Source: Parafrankia discariae (GTDB lineage: Bacteria > Actinomycetota > Actinomycetes > Frankiales > Frankiaceae). Taken from it: 58,869 nucleotides of DNA. The translations under genes and the position numbers were made by a program. How positions within the stretch are numbered: position 1 is the first letter of the stretch; every line of letters begins with the position of its first letter. Positions 55,964-58,869 of the stretch are shown piece after piece. The stretch spans positions 1 to 58,869 of the forward strand of contig NZ_KB891224.1 of the NCBI RefSeq assembly GCF_000373365.1, written 5' to 3'. The notes under the pieces are model-generated. The model searched no databases. It had not been told where the DNA came from and saw nothing but the letters and a program-made list of their open reading frames with translations.

Positions 55964-58869
55964 TTCGCTCCGAGTCGCGCCCGAATGCCGGCGAGGAGCT
56001 CGTCGACGTCCACGGGCTTGGTGATGTAGTCGGTCGCGCCGGCATCCAGGCACTTCTGCCGGTCGTCGGGCATGGCCTTCGCGGTGACGGCGATGATGGG
56101 CAGGTCCGCGATCCGCGGCATGGTGCGGATCGCGGTCATGGTCGTGTAGCCGTCCATCTCGGGCATCATGACGTCCATCAGGACCAGGTCGACGCCCAGA
56201 TCGGCCTGCAGCATCTCGATGCCCCGCCGGCCGTTCTCGGCGTGGATCACGTTCAGTCCGTACAGCTCCAGAATGCTGGTGATGGCGAAGACGTTGCGCA
56301 CGTCGTCGTCCACGACGAGCACTGTGCGCCCGGCCAGCTCGGCGGACCGCTCGGCGCCGGGCGGGACGGCGGTGGCGCGCGCGATGGCGGCGGTGGCCGC
56401 GGTGGTGGCGGCACGCAGCGCCGTGTTGGCGGGCGGCGGTGCGGCGGCGGGGGTGGGCGGCGCGTCGTTGCCGAGGGCCTGCGTGCGGCGCGGGTGGGGA
56501 ACCAGCTCGGGCTCGGTGGGCAGCGGCGGCGCCAGCGGCAGCCGCAGGCTGAAGGTGCTGCCCCGGCCGAACTCGCTGCGGGCCTCGATCTCGCCGCCGA
56601 GGAGGGCGGCGACCTCGCGGCAGATGGACAGCCCGAGGCCGGTGCCGCCGTAACGGCGGCTGGTGGTGCCGTCACCCTGCTGGAACGCCCCGAAGATGCG
56701 TTCGAGGTTCTCCGCGGCGATACCGACGCCGGTGTCGGTGACGTTGAAGGTGACGCTGGGGGCGGCCGGCGGCTGGCCCGCACCCGGGTCGCCCCCGCCC
56801 GGTCCGCCGACGATGGAGAGCTCGACGCTGCCGTGCTCGGTGAACTTCACCGCGTTGGAGAGCAGGTTGCGCAGCACCTGCGCGAGACGGTGCTGATCGG
56901 TGAGGAGGTCGGCCGGCACGCCGGGGGCGAGATCGACGGTGAACCGCAGGCCCTTCTCCGCGGTGATCGGCGAGAAGGTGCTCTTCAGATCCTCGGCGAG
57001 ATCGCTCAGCACGACCCGCTCCAGGTGGATGTCCATCTTCCCGGCCTCGACCTTGGAGAGGTCGAGAATGTCGTTGATCAACTGCAGGAGATCCGAGCCG
57101 GCGGTGTGGATGACATGGGCGTACTCCACCTGCTTGGCGGTGAGGTTGCGGGTCGGGTTCTGCGCCAGCAGGCGGGCGAGAATCAGCAGGCTGTTCAGGG
57201 GTGTGCGTAGCTCGTGCGACATGTTCGCCAGGAACTCGGACTTGTACTTGGAGGCGAGCGCCAGCTGCCGGGCGCGTTCCTCCAGCTCCTGGCGGGCCTG
57301 TTCGATCTCGGCGTTCTTGAACTCGATGTCGTGGTTCTGCCGGGCCAGCAGGGTGGCCTTCTCCTCCAGCTCCGCGTTGGAGAGCTGGAGGTCCTCCTGG
57401 CGGGACTGCAGCTCCTCGGACCGGGCCTGCAGCTCGCCCGCGAGCCGCTGGGACTCCTCGAGCAGCGCGTCCGTCCGCGAGTTCGCGATGATCGTGTTGA
57501 CGTTGACGCCGATCGTCTCGGTCAGCTGGTTCAGCAGGTCGAGGTGGACCTGGGTGAACGGGGTGAAGGAGGCGAGTTCGACGACGCCGAGCACCTGGTC
57601 CTCGAACAGGATCGGCAGCACGATCAGCGTGACCGGGGTCGCCTCGCCGAGGCTGGAGGTGATCTTCAGGTAGTCGGCGGGGGTGTGGGCCACGATGGAC
57701 CGTTTCGTGCGCGCCGCCTGCCCGAACTCGAACCTGCGCGGCATGTCCGGGGTGGGCCGGTACCCGTAGCTCGCGATGAGGGTGAGCGCCGGGGCGTCCG
57801 CCCCGGTGTCGGCGAGGAAGAAGGTGCCGTGCTGCGCGTCGAGCATCGGGGTCAGCTCGTCGATGACCAGCTGCGCGACGGTCTCCAGTTCGCGGTGCCC
57901 CTGCATGAGCCCGGCGATGTGGGCGAGGCTGGTCTTCAGCCAGTCCTGTTCCTGGTTGGCGCGGGTCGTCTCGCGCAGGGAGCGGACCATCGCGTTGATG
58001 TTGTCCTTGAGCTCGGCGACCTCGCCCTGCGCGTCGACCGTGATCGACCTGGTCAGGTCGCCGGTGGCGACCGCGCTGGTGACGGCGGCGATGGCCCGGA
58101 CCTGGCGGGTGAGGTTCCCGGCGAGCTCGTTGACGTTCTCGGTCAGCCGCTTCCAGGTGCCGGAGAGTCCCTCGACCTCCGCCTGGCCGCCGAGGATCCC
58201 GTCGGTACCGACCTCGCGCGCCACCCGGGTCACCTCGGCCGCGAACGAGGACAGCTGATCCACCATCGTGTTGATGGTCGTCTTCAGTTCGAGGATCTCG
58301 CCGCGGGCGTCGACGTCGATCTTCCTGGTCAGGTCGCCACGGGCGACGGCCGTGGTGACCTGGGCGATGTTGCGGACCTGACTGGTCAGGTTGTTCGCCA
58401 TGAAGTTGACGTTGTCGGTCAGGTCCTTCCAGGTGCCGGAGACCCCCTTGACGCTCGCCTGGCCGCCGAGACGGCCGTCGGTGCCGACCTCGCGGGCCAC
58501 CCGGGTCACCTCGTCCGCGAAGGCGCCGAGGGTGTCGACCATCGTGTTGATGGTGGAGGCCAGCGCGGCGACCTCGCCCTTCGCCTCCACGGTGATCTTC
58601 TGCGAGAGGTCGCCCCGGGCGACGCCGGTGGCCACCTGGGCGATCGAGCGCACCTGGGCGGTCAGGTTCGAGGCCATCACGTTCACGTTGTCGGTCAGGT
58701 CCTTCCAGGTCCCCGACACGCCACGCACGTTGGCCTGGCCGCCGAGATTGCCCTGGGTGCCGACCTCACGCGCGACCCGGGTCACCTCGTCGGCGAAACC
58801 CGAAAGCTGATCGACCATCGTGTTGATGGTCTCCTTCAACTCCAGAATCTCGCCCCGCGCGTCCACCCG
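55960..58869 (-). CDS. Poly-HAMP hybrid histidine kinase (partial, 5' end outside window)
   Basis: The 3' portion (about 969 codons) of a large cytosolic class-III-like kinase. At least three HAMP-type units of about 92 residues ([57 protein letters not shown]) are followed by a GAF domain ([30 protein letters not shown]), a long coiled coil ([35 protein letters not shown]), H-box [20 protein letters not shown], ATPase ([31 protein letters not shown]) and a receiver ([33 protein letters not shown]). Such kinases sense osmotic or cell-wall stress in fungi and several bacteria. It overlaps the EthD gene. The gene continues beyond 58869. Confidence 0.93.
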   Translation of the reverse strand, partial: RVDARGEILELKETINTMVDQLSGFADEVTRVAREVGTQGNLGGQANVRGVSGTWKDLTDNVNVMASNLTAQVRSIAQVATGVARGDLSQKITVEAKGEVAALASTINTMVDTLGAFADEVTRVAREVGTDGRLGGQASVKGVSGTWKDLTDNVNFMANNLTSQVRNIAQVTTAVARGDLTRKIDVDARGEILELKTTINTMVDQLSSFAAEVTRVAREVGTDGILGGQAEVEGLSGTWKRLTENVNELAGNLTRQVRAIAAVTSAVATGDLTRSITVDAQGEVAELKDNINAMVRSLRETTRANQEQDWLKTSLAHIAGLMQGHRELETVAQLVIDELTPMLDAQHGTFFLADTGADAPALTLIASYGYRPTPDMPRRFEFGQAARTKRSIVAHTPADYLKITSSLGEATPVTLIVLPILFEDQVLGVVELASFTPFTQVHLDLLNQLTETIGVNVNTIIANSRTDALLEESQRLAGELQARSEELQSRQEDLQLSNAELEEKATLLARQNHDIEFKNAEIEQARQELEERARQLALASKYKSEFLANMSHELRTPLNSLLILARLLAQNPTRNLTAKQVEYAHVIHTAGSDLLQLINDILDLSKVEAGKMDIHLERVVLSDLAEDLKSTFSPITAEKGLRFTVDLAPGVPADLLTDQHRLAQVLRNLLSNAVKFTEHGSVELSIVGGPGGGDPGAGQPPAAPSVTFNVTDTGVGIAAENLERIFGAFQQGDGTTSRRYGGTGLGLSICREVAALLGGEIEARSEFGRGSTFSLRLPLAPPLPTEPELVPHPRRTQALGNDAPPTPAAAPPPANTALRAATTAATAAIARATAVPPGAERSAELAGRTVLVVDDDVRNVFAITSILELYGLNVIHAENGRRGIEMLQADLGVDLVLMDVMMPEMDGYTTMTAIRTMPRIADLPIIAVTAKAMPDDRQKCLDAGATDYITKPVDVDELLAGIRARLGAK
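58008..58869 (-). repeat. Roughly 276-bp tandem repeats encoding HAMP units
   Basis: Segments around TCGGTCAGGTCCTTCCAGGT, CCGGTGGCGACCGCGCTGGT and ACCATCGTGTTGATGGTCGT recur every ~276 bases in three successive units, reaching the window edge. They encode the HAMP array of the hybrid kinase. The units are near-identical in places, so recombination could change unit number and the assembly could be collapsed here. Confidence 0.85.

Noticed and set aside
1-58869. tRNA, rRNA, CRISPR array or insertion sequence
   Set aside because: Read on both strands, I found no cloverleaf with a GTTCGAA-type arm, no regular spacer-repeat array, and no transposase motif or paired terminal repeats.

Overview
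The window is very GC-rich DNA with dense genes, many GTG starts, stop/start overlaps (ATGA, GTGA, TGATG) and runs of Pro/Ala/Gly-rich linkers. The families present include a DevR/DevS pair, a DUF1918 domain, an F420-type LLM oxidoreductase, a DesA3-type desaturase with its reductase, a LysX-type DUF2156 protein and a poly-HAMP hybrid kinase. Together they point to a high-GC actinobacterium. A Frankia-like organism is my best guess, by inference only. I see no rRNA, tRNA, CRISPR array or intact insertion sequence.

1-9.8 kb looks like a DosR/DevR-type hypoxia or dormancy island. It holds a DevR-like regulator, an Rv2004c-like phosphotransferase/ATPase, a DevS-like GAF-GAF kinase that keeps the predicted heme histidine, two tandem-domain universal stress proteins, a CBS-DUF1918 protein and a CoA-transferase. 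A good DosR-box palindrome lies at 4616-4641. The island ends in a decayed, internally deleted phosphoenolpyruvate synthase whose DNA forms the 3' end of the CoA-transferase gene on the opposite strand. A strong hairpin follows.

9.8-21 kb: a secreted cysteine-containing protein divergent from an OmpR-type two-component system, two convergent acyltransferase-3 membrane proteins with overlapping tails, a low-GC orphan, a DUF2156 membrane protein, an LLM oxidoreductase, a DoxX gene with a one-base frameshift, and a flavodoxin.

21-28 kb (minus strand): a five-gene MacAB-like export operon in the order adaptor, ATPase, permease, DUF5666-type lipoprotein, second adaptor. The adaptor proteins are unusually rich in Gly/Ser linkers.

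28-35 kb: a tiny secreted protein, an MFS-TetR operon behind a perfect 19-bp inverted repeat, and an IclR regulator divergent from malate synthase G plus a GlcG-like protein (glyoxylate use).

35-46 kb: a PAS-SpoIIE-HATPase-STAS protein, then a patchy lower-GC zone with a winged-helix protein, a split AraC-type regulator beside an intact paralogue, a thiolase relic with an in-frame stop, and small hypotheticals. A desaturase/ferredoxin-reductase pair follows, then a VOC protein and an inositol-phosphatase-family enzyme.

46-58.9 kb: a MerR regulator divergent from an SDR across a perfect 32-bp palindrome, a second two-component system with a divergent secreted protein, followed by a secreted CBM2-GH18 chitinase-like protein and a Tat-exported GH64 beta-1,3-glucanase, then a CobW-type GTPase, an EthD-domain protein, and the 3' part of a poly-HAMP hybrid histidine kinase cut by the window edge.
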